41,166 bases of DNA from an uncultured Bacteroidota bacterium (GTDB lineage Bacteria > Bacteroidota > Bacteroidia > Flavobacteriales_F > PHOS-HE28). The DNA is taken from contig CADECG010000016.1 in NCBI GenBank assembly GCA_902825795.1, positions 1-41,166 on the forward strand. The letters run 5' to 3'. The notes below the pieces were generated by a model that was not told the origin of the DNA, did not search any database, and saw nothing but the letters and a program-made list of their open reading frames with translations. Positions 21,519 through 30,649 of the stretch are shown here, piece by piece; the stretch's first letter is position 1, and each line of letters begins with the position of its first letter. The translations under genes were made by a program, and so were the position numbers.

Positions 21519-24200
21519 GTGTCGAAACTCTTGCCCACCGTGCCCCGCTGGCTTCGCCGCACCCTCTTGATCACGGCCTCGGTCGTGTTGCTGGTGCTCG
21601 GTGGTGCCTTCACGTTGGCGACAGTCTATGAAGAAGAGGTGAAGGCAGGCATTCTGGCTGAGTTGAATAAGCACCTCACCGCACCGGTGACGGAACAAGG
21701 CATCGATCTCACCCTGCTCAAGAACTTCCCGCTCGCCTCATTGCGCATCAAGGGTGTGCTGATCATGGAGGCGGGCTCGGGGAAGGCCGTCCCCGATACA
21801 CTGCTCTATGCCGACGATCTGTACCTCTCGTTCAGCCTTATGGATCTGTTCGCCGGTGACTACACTGTGGACCAGGTGGAAGGCAAGCGCGTGAAGCTCT
21901 ATCCGGGTTTTAACTCCGAAGGCCAGGAGAATTGGCTCATTTGGAAGAGCGATACCACGGCTGGAACGGCAACACGCATCGCACTCAACAAAGTCTCCTT
22001 TGATGGACTGGAAGTGCGCTACCGCGATGAACGACGCGACCTCGAAGTGAGCACGCGCAGTCGTTCGCTACAACTGAGCGGTGTGTTCGAGAGCGGTGGG
22101 GCCAGCGTGCGGCTTCGGGGCGATGCTTGGCTGAAACACTTGCTCACCGCGAACGGCAGCACATTCGCCGATCACGCAAGTGACCTAGACCTGGCCATGG
22201 AGATCGGTCGTGCTGATGCGTTGTTCAAGATCACCGAAGGCCGCGTGATGGCCGGGAATATGCCGCTCAACCTCGCACTGACCGTTACGCAGAGGGACAG
22301 CCTCCATGCCATCGATCTGAGCGTACTGGGAGCCGATGTGAAGTTGAAAGACTTGATAACGCAATTGCCGCCGGTCGCTCGCACGTTCCTGCGCAGCTAT
22401 GCCGTCACGGGCGATGCGGATATCGCCCTGCGTTACCAAGGTGAACTGGCCGGCAACGGCCCGGATATCGAACTCACAGCGGCCTTGCGCGATGCGAGCA
22501 TGAAGGAGCAAAGCACCGGCACGCGGTTCAATGGGATCAGCGGAAGCATCGATGCCGTATTGGGCAGCGATGGAGCGCCGAAGAAGTTGATCGTGAAGGA
22601 CCTCAGTGCGCATAGTGGGAGCGGAACGTTGCGCGGTGATCTTCGGCTAACGGGCAGCACCAACGCCAGCCTTCGTGCCGATCTGCGCACGGACATGGCG
22701 CTGGCCGATCTGTTGCACTTCGCCCGCATCGATACGGTTGCCCAAGCCAGTGGACGGGTGAAAGCCAATGTGTCCGTTACAGGCAAACTCCGTGATGTGC
22801 GACGCATACGAGCCGCTGATATGAAAGCCCTTTCGCTCAGCGGTACAGCGGAACTGAAGGACGTCACATTGCATCTACGCACCGTACGGCACCCCTTCGA
22901 GAAGATGAATGCGATGCTCGCGCTGCATGGCGACGATGCCGAGATCACCCATGCTTCCGCTACTGTGCAAGGCAGCACGATCACCATGGATGGCAAGCTG
23001 CGCAACCTGATGCCCTATTTGTTCTTCGCCGATCAACAGCTCAGCATCGAGGCCCGGGCAAGTTCTCCGCGCATCGACCTCGGCGCCTTGTTGGCGGCTG
23101 CGGAAGGCAAGCGCAGCAATGGCAAAGGGGACATCACCTTGCCTGCCATGATCGCGTTGGATGTGCAGACTTCCGTGGACGAACTCGTCTTCGAGGATTT
23201 CACAGCCACCGGCATCACCGGCCGGTTGACATTGCGCGATCGTGTGCTGCACGCGAGCAACGTGAAGTGCGCAACGGCCAACGGTAACGTGTTGGCCGAT
23301 CTGTCGCTCGATGGTCGCGATGCGGGATCGTTCCCTTTGGTTGTCACCGCAACGTTCAACAGGATCGACGTGAGGGAATTGTTCCGCGAGTTCCAGGACT
23401 TCGGACAGGACTTCATCGGCTATCGTCATTTGAAAGGGGTCGCCGATGCCAAGGTGAGCTTGACGGCACCGCTGTCATCGTCGCTCCAACTCGACAAGGA
23501 CAAACTGGTTTGCGTCGCCGACCTCACCATCAGCAACGGTGCGCTCGTTGACCACGAAGCCATGAAGGATGTGGCGGAGCACATGCGCAAGAACAAGTTG
23601 ATCGCACCGTTCGTCGACATCGACGAACTCGAAAAGCGCTTGGCCAACGTCACATTCAGCACGCTCAGCAACCAGATCGCGATCAAAGACGGTGCAGTGC
23701 ATGTGCCCACTATGCTGGTGAAGAGCAGTGTGATGGAGATCGAGATGAGCGGCACGCATGCGTTCAACGACCGCATCGATCATCACCTCAACTTCCGGTT
23801 GAACGAACTGCTCGCGCTCGACGGCGAAGTGGACGAGTTCGGGCCGATAGAGGACGATGGTACCGGATTGCGCGTGTTCCTTCACATGTATGGCACCAGC
23901 GCGAACCCCCAGTTCGGCAACGACGCGCCGGCGGCCAGCGCAAAACGACGTGAAGTGCGGAAGCAGGAATCTGCGGAGCTGAAGAGCATCCTGAAGGAGG
24001 AACTGAACGTGTTCGGTGATCGCGAGGGCAAGTCGGTTTCGAAAACCACCACTTCCGGTCAACCTAAGTTCACTACGGTTTGGGAAGGCGATAGCGCGCG
24101 AGCCGAACAAGCTTTGGTGCCGGTTCAACGCAAGCCGAAAGGCCTGGGTCGCTTGTTCAAAGAGGAAGAGGAGGAGAAGGAGACCTTCAGCGTGGAATGA
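21519..24200 (+). CDS. AsmA-like family envelope protein
   Basis: This is an 893-residue protein with one N-terminal membrane anchor (about residues 12-34). A long beta-rich body follows, of the AsmA/TamB-related kind found across Bacteroidota: VEEGI-like DLTLLKNFPLASLRIKGVLI near 60-80, and a C-terminal block with DRIDHHLNFRLNELLA near 750. AsmA-like proteins bridge the periplasm and are tied to lipid transport between membranes; that role is inferred. The C-terminal tail is charged (KEEEEEKE). The start is GTG at 21519; no better ATG precedes the anchor. A 128-bp gap separates it from the upstream gene. Confidence 0.8.
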   Translation: MSKLLPTVPRWLRRTLLITASVVLLVLGGAFTLATVYEEEVKAGILAELNKHLTAPVTEQGIDLTLLKNFPLASLRIKGVLIMEAGSGKAVPDTLLYADDLYLSFSLMDLFAGDYTVDQVEGKRVKLYPGFNSEGQENWLIWKSDTTAGTATRIALNKVSFDGLEVRYRDERRDLEVSTRSRSLQLSGVFESGGASVRLRGDAWLKHLLTANGSTFADHASDLDLAMEIGRADALFKITEGRVMAGNMPLNLALTVTQRDSLHAIDLSVLGADVKLKDLITQLPPVARTFLRSYAVTGDADIALRYQGELAGNGPDIELTAALRDASMKEQSTGTRFNGISGSIDAVLGSDGAPKKLIVKDLSAHSGSGTLRGDLRLTGSTNASLRADLRTDMALADLLHFARIDTVAQASGRVKANVSVTGKLRDVRRIRAADMKALSLSGTAELKDVTLHLRTVRHPFEKMNAMLALHGDDAEITHASATVQGSTITMDGKLRNLMPYLFFADQQLSIEARASSPRIDLGALLAAAEGKRSNGKGDITLPAMIALDVQTSVDELVFEDFTATGITGRLTLRDRVLHASNVKCATANGNVLADLSLDGRDAGSFPLVVTATFNRIDVRELFREFQDFGQDFIGYRHLKGVADAKVSLTAPLSSSLQLDKDKLVCVADLTISNGALVDHEAMKDVAEHMRKNKLIAPFVDIDELEKRLANVTFSTLSNQIAIKDGAVHVPTMLVKSSVMEIEMSGTHAFNDRIDHHLNFRLNELLALDGEVDEFGPIEDDGTGLRVFLHMYGTSANPQFGNDAPAASAKRREVRKQESAELKSILKEELNVFGDREGKSVSKTTTSGQPKFTTVWEGDSARAEQALVPVQRKPKGLGRLFKEEEEEKETFSVE

Positions 24201-24247
24201 TCCGGCGCTGAGCGGTACTTCGCACTATCCACGATCTTCACGCCCCC

Positions 24248-25753
24248 GTGGATCTCTACAGCAGGAAGCAACGTTGGAAATTGGTGCTCGCCGCAGTCGC
24301 GGTGCTCATCGTTGGTGCTTCGCTCTACTACAGCAACCGCATCGTTCGCAAAGTGCGCGATGAGGAACGCTTGAAAGTGGAGCTCTGGGCCGAAGCGGTG
24401 AAGAACCGCGCGGAGCTCGTCAACTACACGGATCGCCTGTTCGATACGCTGCGGAACGAGGAGCGCAAACGTGTTGAATTGTATGCTGAGGCGCAGCAAC
24501 GATTGATCAGTGGGGACCTGAGCGACTTCTCGTTCCTGTTGCGCGTGGTTCAGGAGAACACCACTATACCGGTGATCATCATTGACGACAGCGGAGCGGT
24601 GAAATTCAGTCGCAACATGGACACGCTCGTGGAGCGCAACCCTGCTCGCCTGAAGGCTGAATTGGCGGCCATGTCCAAGCTGCACAAGCCCATCGAGATC
24701 GCTGTCTTCGGTACGGAGAAACAGTATTTGCACTACAACGACAGCAAGCTCTTGAGCGAGCTGCAACAGGTGATGGACGGCATCATCAAGAGCTTCATCA
24801 GCGAAACGGTGATGAACACGGCCAGCGTTCCTGTGATCTACACCGATGGGACGCGGAAGAAGGTGATCGAGCACGGCCACATCGAACCTGAAGTGATCGC
24901 CGACAGCGCCCTGCTGGCGGAACGCATCGCCCAGATGGAAGCCGTGAACAAGCCGATCGAGTTCGACCTGGGGCCGCGCGGCAAGCAATTGATCTTTTTC
25001 GAGGAGAGCGTGGTGGTTACGCAACTGCGCTATTTCCCATATGTGCAACTGCTCATCATCGGACTGTTCCTGTTGGTGAGCTATGCGCTCTTCAGCGTGT
25101 TCCGCAACGCCGAGCAGAACCAAGTGTGGGTGGGCATGGCCAAGGAAACCGCGCACCAGTTGGGCACACCGCTCAGCTCGCTGATGGCGTGGACCGACCA
25201 CCTGAAAGGGAAGGGCACCGAGCCGACCACCATCAACGAGATGCGCAAGGACATCGAGCGCCTTGAGACGATCACGGAGCGGTTCAGCAAGATCGGTTCA
25301 GCACCCGATCTGCAACCCGAGAAGCTCTACCATGTGCTGCGTGCAACAGTGCTGTACCTGCGCCCACGGTTGCCGAGCCACGCCGTGATCGAGGTGTTGA
25401 CACCGGCCGATACGGATCGGAAAGTCCCGCTCAACACCGCCCTCTTCAGTTGGGTGATCGAGAACCTGATCCGCAATGCTATCGACGCGATGAAGGGCGA
25501 AGGCCGCATCACCATCGAGATCATTCCCGAAGGACCGGAAGTGCATGTGGATGTCACGGACACGGGTCATGGCATCGCTCCGGCGAAACACCGTACCGTC
25601 TTCCGCCCCGGCTATACCACGAAGAAGCGCGGGTGGGGTCTTGGCCTGTCCTTAACGAAGCGCATTGTTGAGCAGTACCACGGCGGGAGGATCTTCGTGA
25701 AGCGCAGTGCGCTGGGGAAGGGCACTACGTTCAGGATAACGCTGAGGAGCTGA
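24248..25753 (+). CDS. Orphan sensor histidine kinase with duplicated sensor segment
   Basis: This is a 501-residue membrane kinase. TM1 is at about 11-29 and TM2 at 262-285, enclosing a periplasmic sensor of about 230 residues. The H-box is AKETAHQLGTPLSS with His303. The N-box is ENLIRNAIDA (405-414), G1 is DTGHG at 438-442, the F-box is FRPGYTTK, and G2 is GWGLGL at 462-467, so the ATP-binding domain is complete. In the sensor, the segment at about 108-171 and the one at about 194-260 look like two copies of one module: both start (I/V)PVI and both contain KPIE and a later GxxKQ or GKQ. No response regulator lies next to it. Start GTG at 24248. Confidence 0.9.
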   Translation: MDLYSRKQRWKLVLAAVAVLIVGASLYYSNRIVRKVRDEERLKVELWAEAVKNRAELVNYTDRLFDTLRNEERKRVELYAEAQQRLISGDLSDFSFLLRVVQENTTIPVIIIDDSGAVKFSRNMDTLVERNPARLKAELAAMSKLHKPIEIAVFGTEKQYLHYNDSKLLSELQQVMDGIIKSFISETVMNTASVPVIYTDGTRKKVIEHGHIEPEVIADSALLAERIAQMEAVNKPIEFDLGPRGKQLIFFEESVVVTQLRYFPYVQLLIIGLFLLVSYALFSVFRNAEQNQVWVGMAKETAHQLGTPLSSLMAWTDHLKGKGTEPTTINEMRKDIERLETITERFSKIGSAPDLQPEKLYHVLRATVLYLRPRLPSHAVIEVLTPADTDRKVPLNTALFSWVIENLIRNAIDAMKGEGRITIEIIPEGPEVHVDVTDTGHGIAPAKHRTVFRPGYTTKKRGWGLGLSLTKRIVEQYHGGRIFVKRSALGKGTTFRITLRS

Positions 25754-25756
25754 TCC

Positions 25757-25857
25757 AATGTAAAATGAAGAATGTAGAACCGATGAACGTGGAACGCAGC
25801 TGCCCAGTGACACCCCTGCATTGAGCATTTTACATTCTGCATTCTACATTTCTCATT
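25757..25857. repeat. AT-rich AATGTAAAATG-type intergenic repeat
   Basis: AATGTAAAATG (25757-25767) recurs as its exact reverse complement CATTTTACATT (25826-25836). AATGTAGAA (25771-25779) recurs inverted as TTCTACATT (25842-25850). The arms are ordered A-B-A'-B' rather than nested. The patch is strikingly AT-rich against its surroundings and fills the gap between the kinase gene and hemW. Confidence 0.65.
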
Positions 25858-25863
25858 TCTCCG

Positions 25864-26979
25864 ATGGCCGGCCTCTACTTCCATATTCCCTTTTGCAGGA
25901 AGGCCTGCACGTATTGCGACTTCCATTTCAGTACGACACTGGATCGGATGGACGCCCTTGTGGAAGCATTGCGCACTGAACTCCTGCGCCGTTCGCATGA
26001 GTTCAGAGGGGAGACGGTTGACACCATTTATCTCGGTGGTGGAACACCTAGCCTGTTGAACGAGCGTGACTTGTCAGCGCTATTGAACGATGCCCGGAAG
26101 TTGGTGCGTCTAGCTGGTACTGCCGAAGTGACGATGGAAGTGAATCCGGATGATGTCACTGCTGAAGACATCGATGCATGGAAGCGCATCGGCATCACCA
26201 GGTTGAGCATCGGTGTGCAGAGCTTCAATGACCAGCGGTTGAGCTTCATGGGCCGCGCGCACAATGCGGATCAAAGTGCCCGGAGTTTGGATCTGATCGC
26301 CAAGGCGGGTTTCGCCAGTTGGACCATGGACCTGATCTACGGTCTGCCGGGTATGACCGTTGAAGAATGGGCTGCGCAATTGGATCAGGCGTTGTCGTTC
26401 GCCCCCCCGCACATTTCGGCATACTGCCTTACCGTTGAACCGCGCACTGCCCTGCACAAGCAGGTGGAACGCGGTGATGTGATCGCTGCACCGGACGAAG
26501 ACCAAGCGCAACAATTCGAGCTGCTCCAGCAACGGCTCGAAGCGGCGGGTTACGTGCACTACGAGATCAGCAACTTCGGGAAGCCCGGTCATTTCAGTCG
26601 GCACAACACGAGCTATTGGCAAGGCTTGCCATACGTGGGCATCGGTCCGAGCGCGCATTCATACGATGGCGCTGTTCGGCGTTGGAACGTGGCGAACAAC
26701 AGCCGCTACATAGCTGGCGTGAACGCGGGCGAAGTCTATTGGGAAGAAGAACGCCCAACGGTGGTGCAACAAGCCAACGAGCGCATCATGACCGGTCTTC
26801 GTACCATGTGGGGCGTTGGCCTCGAGGCACTGCCGGACTTGGCACAAGCCACGGAGCGCACGGTGCAGCGCTATGTGGGGAGCGGACATTTGGTGCGCAA
26901 CGCCAACCGCATAGTTTTGACCAAAGCCGGTAAGTTGCTGGCGGACCGTATCGCTTCCGACCTGTTCCTCACCACATGA
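25864..26979 (+). CDS. hemW: Radical SAM heme chaperone HemW
   Basis: This is a 371-residue radical SAM protein. The 4Fe-4S motif is CRKACTYC (Cys11, 15, 18) followed by DF. The GGGTPS motif that contacts SAM is at about 56-61, and the C-terminal HemW-type domain contains the SxYWQGLPYVGIGPSAHSY block. The CX3CX2C pattern followed by DFH marks the HemW/HemN-like group. HemW binds heme and helps insert it into respiratory enzymes; older annotation calls it an oxygen-independent coproporphyrinogen oxidase, which lacks support. The stop overlaps the start of the cyclase-family gene. Confidence 0.93.
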   Translation: MAGLYFHIPFCRKACTYCDFHFSTTLDRMDALVEALRTELLRRSHEFRGETVDTIYLGGGTPSLLNERDLSALLNDARKLVRLAGTAEVTMEVNPDDVTAEDIDAWKRIGITRLSIGVQSFNDQRLSFMGRAHNADQSARSLDLIAKAGFASWTMDLIYGLPGMTVEEWAAQLDQALSFAPPHISAYCLTVEPRTALHKQVERGDVIAAPDEDQAQQFELLQQRLEAAGYVHYEISNFGKPGHFSRHNTSYWQGLPYVGIGPSAHSYDGAVRRWNVANNSRYIAGVNAGEVYWEEERPTVVQQANERIMTGLRTMWGVGLEALPDLAQATERTVQRYVGSGHLVRNANRIVLTKAGKLLADRIASDLFLTT

Positions 26980-27725
26980 TCGCCGAGATCACCCACCAAG
27001 ACCACCACTTCCGTGTGGATCTCAGCAAGCCCATCGATCTGAGCATTCCGCTGCATGCTGGCACGCCGCAGTTGCGCGCGTGGTGGGTGGACCCGGTGCG
27101 TATGGAGCCCGTGGTCATGGGCGACAAGAGATTCGCGGTGGCCGACGGTGCACCGGTGAACTTCCGCAATGTGTTCTTCAATCCACATGGCCACGGCACG
27201 CACACCGAAAGTGTTGGCCACATCGCACCGGAGATCCATCCGGTCGGTGAACTCTTCAAGCGTTACTTCTTCACAGCAACGTTGATCACCATCGAGCCAC
27301 AAGAGGTAGGCAATGACCGCGTGGTAACCGCTGTGCATATCCAGGAAGCACTTGGCGTGGACCGTCCGGAAGCACTTGTGTTGCGCACACTGCCGAACGG
27401 CGATGACAAACGCACGCGCGATTGGAGCGGTGCGAATGCGCCGTATGTGGAAGCGGCGGCCTGCTCGTGGTTGCGGGGCATCGGTGTTCAACATTTCCTC
27501 CTCGACTTGCCCAGCGTTGACCGGGAGGAAGATGGTGGAGCGTTGGCGGCACACCACGCGTTTTGGGATCACCCTGCTACCACCGACCACCACCGCACCA
27601 TCACCGAACTGATCCACGTTGCCGACCACGTCCCCGATGGGGATTACCTGCTGGAACTACAGTTGGCGCATTTCATGAACGACGCCTCCCCGAGCCGGCC
27701 CCTGTTGTACACCATCATTCGATGA
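26976..27725 (+). CDS. Cyclase-family (kynurenine formamidase-like) metal hydrolase
   Basis: This is a 249-residue protein with the family metal motif HGHGTHTESVGH (His71, 73, 76, with Glu78 in place of the usual Asp). Further family blocks are DLSIPLHAG near 21-29 and LLDLPSVDREEDGG near 195. The family includes N-formylkynurenine formamidase and related amidases; the true substrate cannot be told from sequence. It starts inside the hemW stop (ATGA) and its own stop overlaps the MmcQ/YjbR gene in the same way, so three genes are coupled. Confidence 0.87.
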   Translation: MIAEITHQDHHFRVDLSKPIDLSIPLHAGTPQLRAWWVDPVRMEPVVMGDKRFAVADGAPVNFRNVFFNPHGHGTHTESVGHIAPEIHPVGELFKRYFFTATLITIEPQEVGNDRVVTAVHIQEALGVDRPEALVLRTLPNGDDKRTRDWSGANAPYVEAAACSWLRGIGVQHFLLDLPSVDREEDGGALAAHHAFWDHPATTDHHRTITELIHVADHVPDGDYLLELQLAHFMNDASPSRPLLYTIIR

Positions 27726-28066
27726 CACTCGACGAGCTCCGTGCCTACTGTGAGAAGAAGAAGGGGGTTACCTACGATACGCCCTTCGGTCCTGACGTGC
27801 TGGTGTTCCGGGTCATGGGCAAGATGTTCGCGTTGGCGCCCATCGACCATTTCGGATCAGTGAATCTGAAGTGCGACCCCGAGCGCGCCATGGAACTGCG
27901 CGAGCAATATGCGGGCATCATCCCGGGCTATCACATGAGCAAGGTGCATTGGAATACCGTTGACACCACCGGTGAAGTGCCGACCAAACTGATCCTTGAA
28001 TTGGTGGACCACAGCTACGAACTGGTCGAGGCGTCGCTGCCGAAGAAAGTCAGGGAGGCCATGTGA
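27722..28066 (+). CDS. MmcQ/YjbR family protein
   Basis: This is a 114-residue protein of the MmcQ/YjbR (double-wing, CyaY-like) family. Typical blocks are LRAYCEKKKGVTYDTPFGPDVLVFRV, MFALAPI, NLKCDPERAMELREQY, PGYHMSKVHWNTV and LILELVDHSYELV. The family is described as possibly DNA-binding, with no proven role. The ATG at 27722 overlaps the cyclase stop. Confidence 0.9.
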   Translation: MTLDELRAYCEKKKGVTYDTPFGPDVLVFRVMGKMFALAPIDHFGSVNLKCDPERAMELREQYAGIIPGYHMSKVHWNTVDTTGEVPTKLILELVDHSYELVEASLPKKVREAM

Positions 28067-28152
28067 AGATGCGGAGAGCAGTAGGTGGGCATGGTGCAAC
28101 AACCGGCCTTCAACCAATAACCGCTTTTACCTTCGACCGCGCAATCCGCATG

Positions 28153-28168
28153 GTGGCGCTGACGCCAC
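28153..28168. other. Short inverted repeat upstream of the DUF502 gene
   Basis: GTGGCG and CGCCAC enclose a CTGA loop, 31 bp before the ATG. This could be a leader hairpin or chance. Confidence 0.3.
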
Positions 28169-28198
28169 ATTTCCATATCCCCTCATCTGCACATCATT

Positions 28199-28786
28199 AT
28201 GGCCGTCCGTAGCCTTGGTCGTCTCGCCCTCGGGTTCTTCTTGCGCGGGTTGCTGCTGGTGGTGCCCATTGCCGCCATCATTTGGGCCTCTGTACGCGCG
28301 CTCAATCTGTTGGATGGCCTCATCCCGGTGGGAATTCCCGGTCTTGGCATCCTCATCCTGTTGGCCAGCATCACCATCATCGGCTGGTTGGGCAGCACGT
28401 TCTTGTATGAGCCGCTTGCGGCATTGGGTGAAGAAGTACTGCAACGCATCCCGTTCCTCAAATCGATCTTCGATGCACTGAAGGACCTGATGGAAGCGCT
28501 CGTCGGCAACAAGCGGAAGTTCGACCGGCCTGTACTGGTTCGCATGATCAAAGGTGCCGATATCGAAAAGCTCGGGTTCCTCACGCAGAGCGATCTGTCG
28601 TTGCTCGGGATACCAGGCAACAAAGTCGCGGTCTATTTGCCGCACAGTTTCGCGTGGAGCGGCAACCTGTACATCGTACCCGCTGAAAACGTTACCCCGG
28701 TCGATGCCGGTGCTGGCGACGTGATGAAGTTCATCGTCAGCGGCGGAGTAGTGAATGTTGAGGACGACGAACCAACGACCAAGTGA
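28199..28786 (+). CDS. DUF502 family membrane protein
   Basis: This is a 195-residue protein with two N-terminal membrane helices (about 10-38 and 46-70), including VVPIAAIIWASVRAL and a GIPGLGILILLASITIIGWLGS segment. A soluble domain follows, with IPFLKSIFDALKDLMEAL and the PGNKVAVYLPHSFAWSGNLYIVP block typical of DUF502. The function is unknown; plant homologues are linked to leaf-senescence naming only. A 132-bp gap precedes it. Confidence 0.87.
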   Translation: MAVRSLGRLALGFFLRGLLLVVPIAAIIWASVRALNLLDGLIPVGIPGLGILILLASITIIGWLGSTFLYEPLAALGEEVLQRIPFLKSIFDALKDLMEALVGNKRKFDRPVLVRMIKGADIEKLGFLTQSDLSLLGIPGNKVAVYLPHSFAWSGNLYIVPAENVTPVDAGAGDVMKFIVSGGVVNVEDDEPTTK

Positions 28787-28849
28787 CGATGCACCGAGCG
28801 GCACGTCCATTGCCTAAGGCCGCACCATCAACCGAACAACCCTGAACCC

Positions 28850-29713
28850 ATGCGCACCATTCTCCTCAGCACTGCACTGATCCTCAGCAGCACCCTTCTT
28901 GCCCAGACCGAAGTGCTGCTCGGCAGTTATCCGTTCAGCGATGGCGCCCACCCCACGGCCGTGGTCACCTTCGAGAACGCCGAAGCCGATGTGGTGGAAA
29001 GCTGGTACAAGAGCCAGCTGAAGGATGTCAGCAAGGACGTGAGCAACAAGAAAGAACTGCGTGCCTCCGGCATACGCGTGCCGGAAGTCGCGCAGGACAC
29101 CATGACGGTGGTGTGCAAGGCGGAACAAGCGAAGAAAAGTCCACGGGTGCAACTTCATTTGGGCTACCGCGTGAACGGCGCATGGGTGAGCAGCACCAGC
29201 GCCCCCGAACTGGTGGAGGGAGCCAAGAAACACGCCTACACACTGGCTGTGCGCTACAAGAAAGAGTTACTGACGGCCGCATTGGAAGCGCAACAGAAGG
29301 AAAAGTCCCGACTGGACAATGAGTTGGCGGACTTGGTGAAAGAGAAGGGTCGGGCCGAGGGGTCGATCGAGAAAGCGCGGCAGAAAGGAGTGGAAGCCGG
29401 ACAAGAAAAACTACAGGCTGAAGCCGACCTGAAGTCGAACGAAACCACGATCGCGGCCAAGTCGGCAGCCATGGGTGCCGCGCCATCGGAAGAGCAAGCC
29501 AAGGAATTGCAGGACCTGATCAAGGACCAAGGCAAGCTGAAAGACAAGATCGATAAGGAGGCCAAGGCGATAGTGGATAGCGAGAAGAAGTTGAAGGACC
29601 TGGAGCAGGAAGTGAAAGACAACATCGCCGCGCAGGCCGCCAAGCAGTCGAGCATTGAGGCGCAAGCGGAGAAGGTGAAAGCCGCACAGAAGGCCTTGGA
29701 GGAAGTGAAGTAA
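28850..29713 (+). CDS. Secreted protein with long coiled coil
   Basis: This is a 287-residue protein. Residues 1-19 are a signal peptide ending LLAQ. Residues 20 to about 135 form a globular domain (VLLGSYPFSDGAHPTAVVTFENA...) that I do not recognise. From about 140 to the end the sequence is Lys/Glu/Ala-rich and heptad-like, a coiled coil of about 145 residues with a short break around SAAMGAAPSEEQ. It is likely periplasmic or surface-bound. No family or function is recognised. Confidence 0.75.
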   Translation: MRTILLSTALILSSTLLAQTEVLLGSYPFSDGAHPTAVVTFENAEADVVESWYKSQLKDVSKDVSNKKELRASGIRVPEVAQDTMTVVCKAEQAKKSPRVQLHLGYRVNGAWVSSTSAPELVEGAKKHAYTLAVRYKKELLTAALEAQQKEKSRLDNELADLVKEKGRAEGSIEKARQKGVEAGQEKLQAEADLKSNETTIAAKSAAMGAAPSEEQAKELQDLIKDQGKLKDKIDKEAKAIVDSEKKLKDLEQEVKDNIAAQAAKQSSIEAQAEKVKAAQKALEEVK

Positions 29714-29734
29714 GCGCGGGCCTACATTGCCGCC

Positions 29735-30649
29735 ATGCTGCAAAGCCGCGGCAACACCATGGTGGTGTTGCACATCACCATCTTCATTTGGGGCTGGACC
29801 GGTATTCTCGGGAGGCTCATCGAGCAGAGCACCTTTCCGCTCGTCTACACGCGAACGGTCATTGCCATCATCGGCATCGCAGTGCTTGGTATCGCATTGC
29901 GGCAGCCCTTGGGGTGGCGCTCGCCCGATCTGAAACAATGGCTGATGACCGGTCTGCTCATCGCCCTTCACTGGATCACTTTTTACGGCGCCATCAAGAT
30001 CAGCACTGCCAGCATTGCAGCGGGTTGTTTAGCCAGCAGCACGGTGTTCACTGCGTTGTTGGAACCGTTCTGGTTCAAGCGCAGCATACGCATGTACGAA
30101 GTGGTGCTCGGTGCTGTGGTGATCGCTGCCTTGCTCATGATCTTCGGGCTGGAGACGGAGCATCGCATGGGCATCGTGGTGGCCACGATCAGTTCCTTGC
30201 TCAGTGCTTGGTTCAACGTGGTGAACGGCGTACTGGTGAAACGCGACAATGCCTTCCGCATCGGTTTCTATGAAATGCTTGCGGTAGTGGTGGTGATGGG
30301 CTTGGCATGTGCGGTGCTCGGCGAGTTGCCTCCGCCACTATGGACCTTGGCCAACGACCAGATCGGCTACCACTTGCTGCTCGGCATCGTGTGTACCACC
30401 ATCGCCTTCACCGCCGGTATCGCCGTCATGAAGCAGCTCTCGCCATTCACCGTGATGCTCGCGGTGAACCTCGAACCGGTGTACACCATCATTATCGCTC
30501 TGCTGATCTGGCCCGATAGCGAACGCCTCCACGTGGGCAGCTACATCGGCTTCGCGTTGATCCTCGGCTGCCTGCTGCTCAATGCGTGGTGGCAACGCCG
30601 CCTGAAAGCGCACGAAGGGGCGGAGCCGGAGCCGTTGGTGCAAGGCTGA
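29735..30649 (+). CDS. EamA/DMT-family transporter
   Basis: This is a 304-residue integral membrane protein with about ten hydrophobic helices arranged as two EamA repeats. WLMTGLLIALHWITFYGAIKISTASIAAGCLASS marks the first and YHLLLGIVCTTIAFTAGIAVMKQLSPFTVMLAVNLEPVYTII the second. Family members export amino acids and other small metabolites; the substrate is unknown. Its last 71 bp overlap the 3' end of the oppositely transcribed cytochrome-PHM gene. Confidence 0.9.
   Translation: MLQSRGNTMVVLHITIFIWGWTGILGRLIEQSTFPLVYTRTVIAIIGIAVLGIALRQPLGWRSPDLKQWLMTGLLIALHWITFYGAIKISTASIAAGCLASSTVFTALLEPFWFKRSIRMYEVVLGAVVIAALLMIFGLETEHRMGIVVATISSLLSAWFNVVNGVLVKRDNAFRIGFYEMLAVVVVMGLACAVLGELPPPLWTLANDQIGYHLLLGIVCTTIAFTAGIAVMKQLSPFTVMLAVNLEPVYTIIIALLIWPDSERLHVGSYIGFALILGCLLLNAWWQRRLKAHEGAEPEPLVQG

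Noticed and set aside
24125-25201. 358-codon open frame antisense to the histidine kinase
   Set aside because: It is a shadow of the kinase reading frame, with His/Leu/Val-rich low-information sequence.
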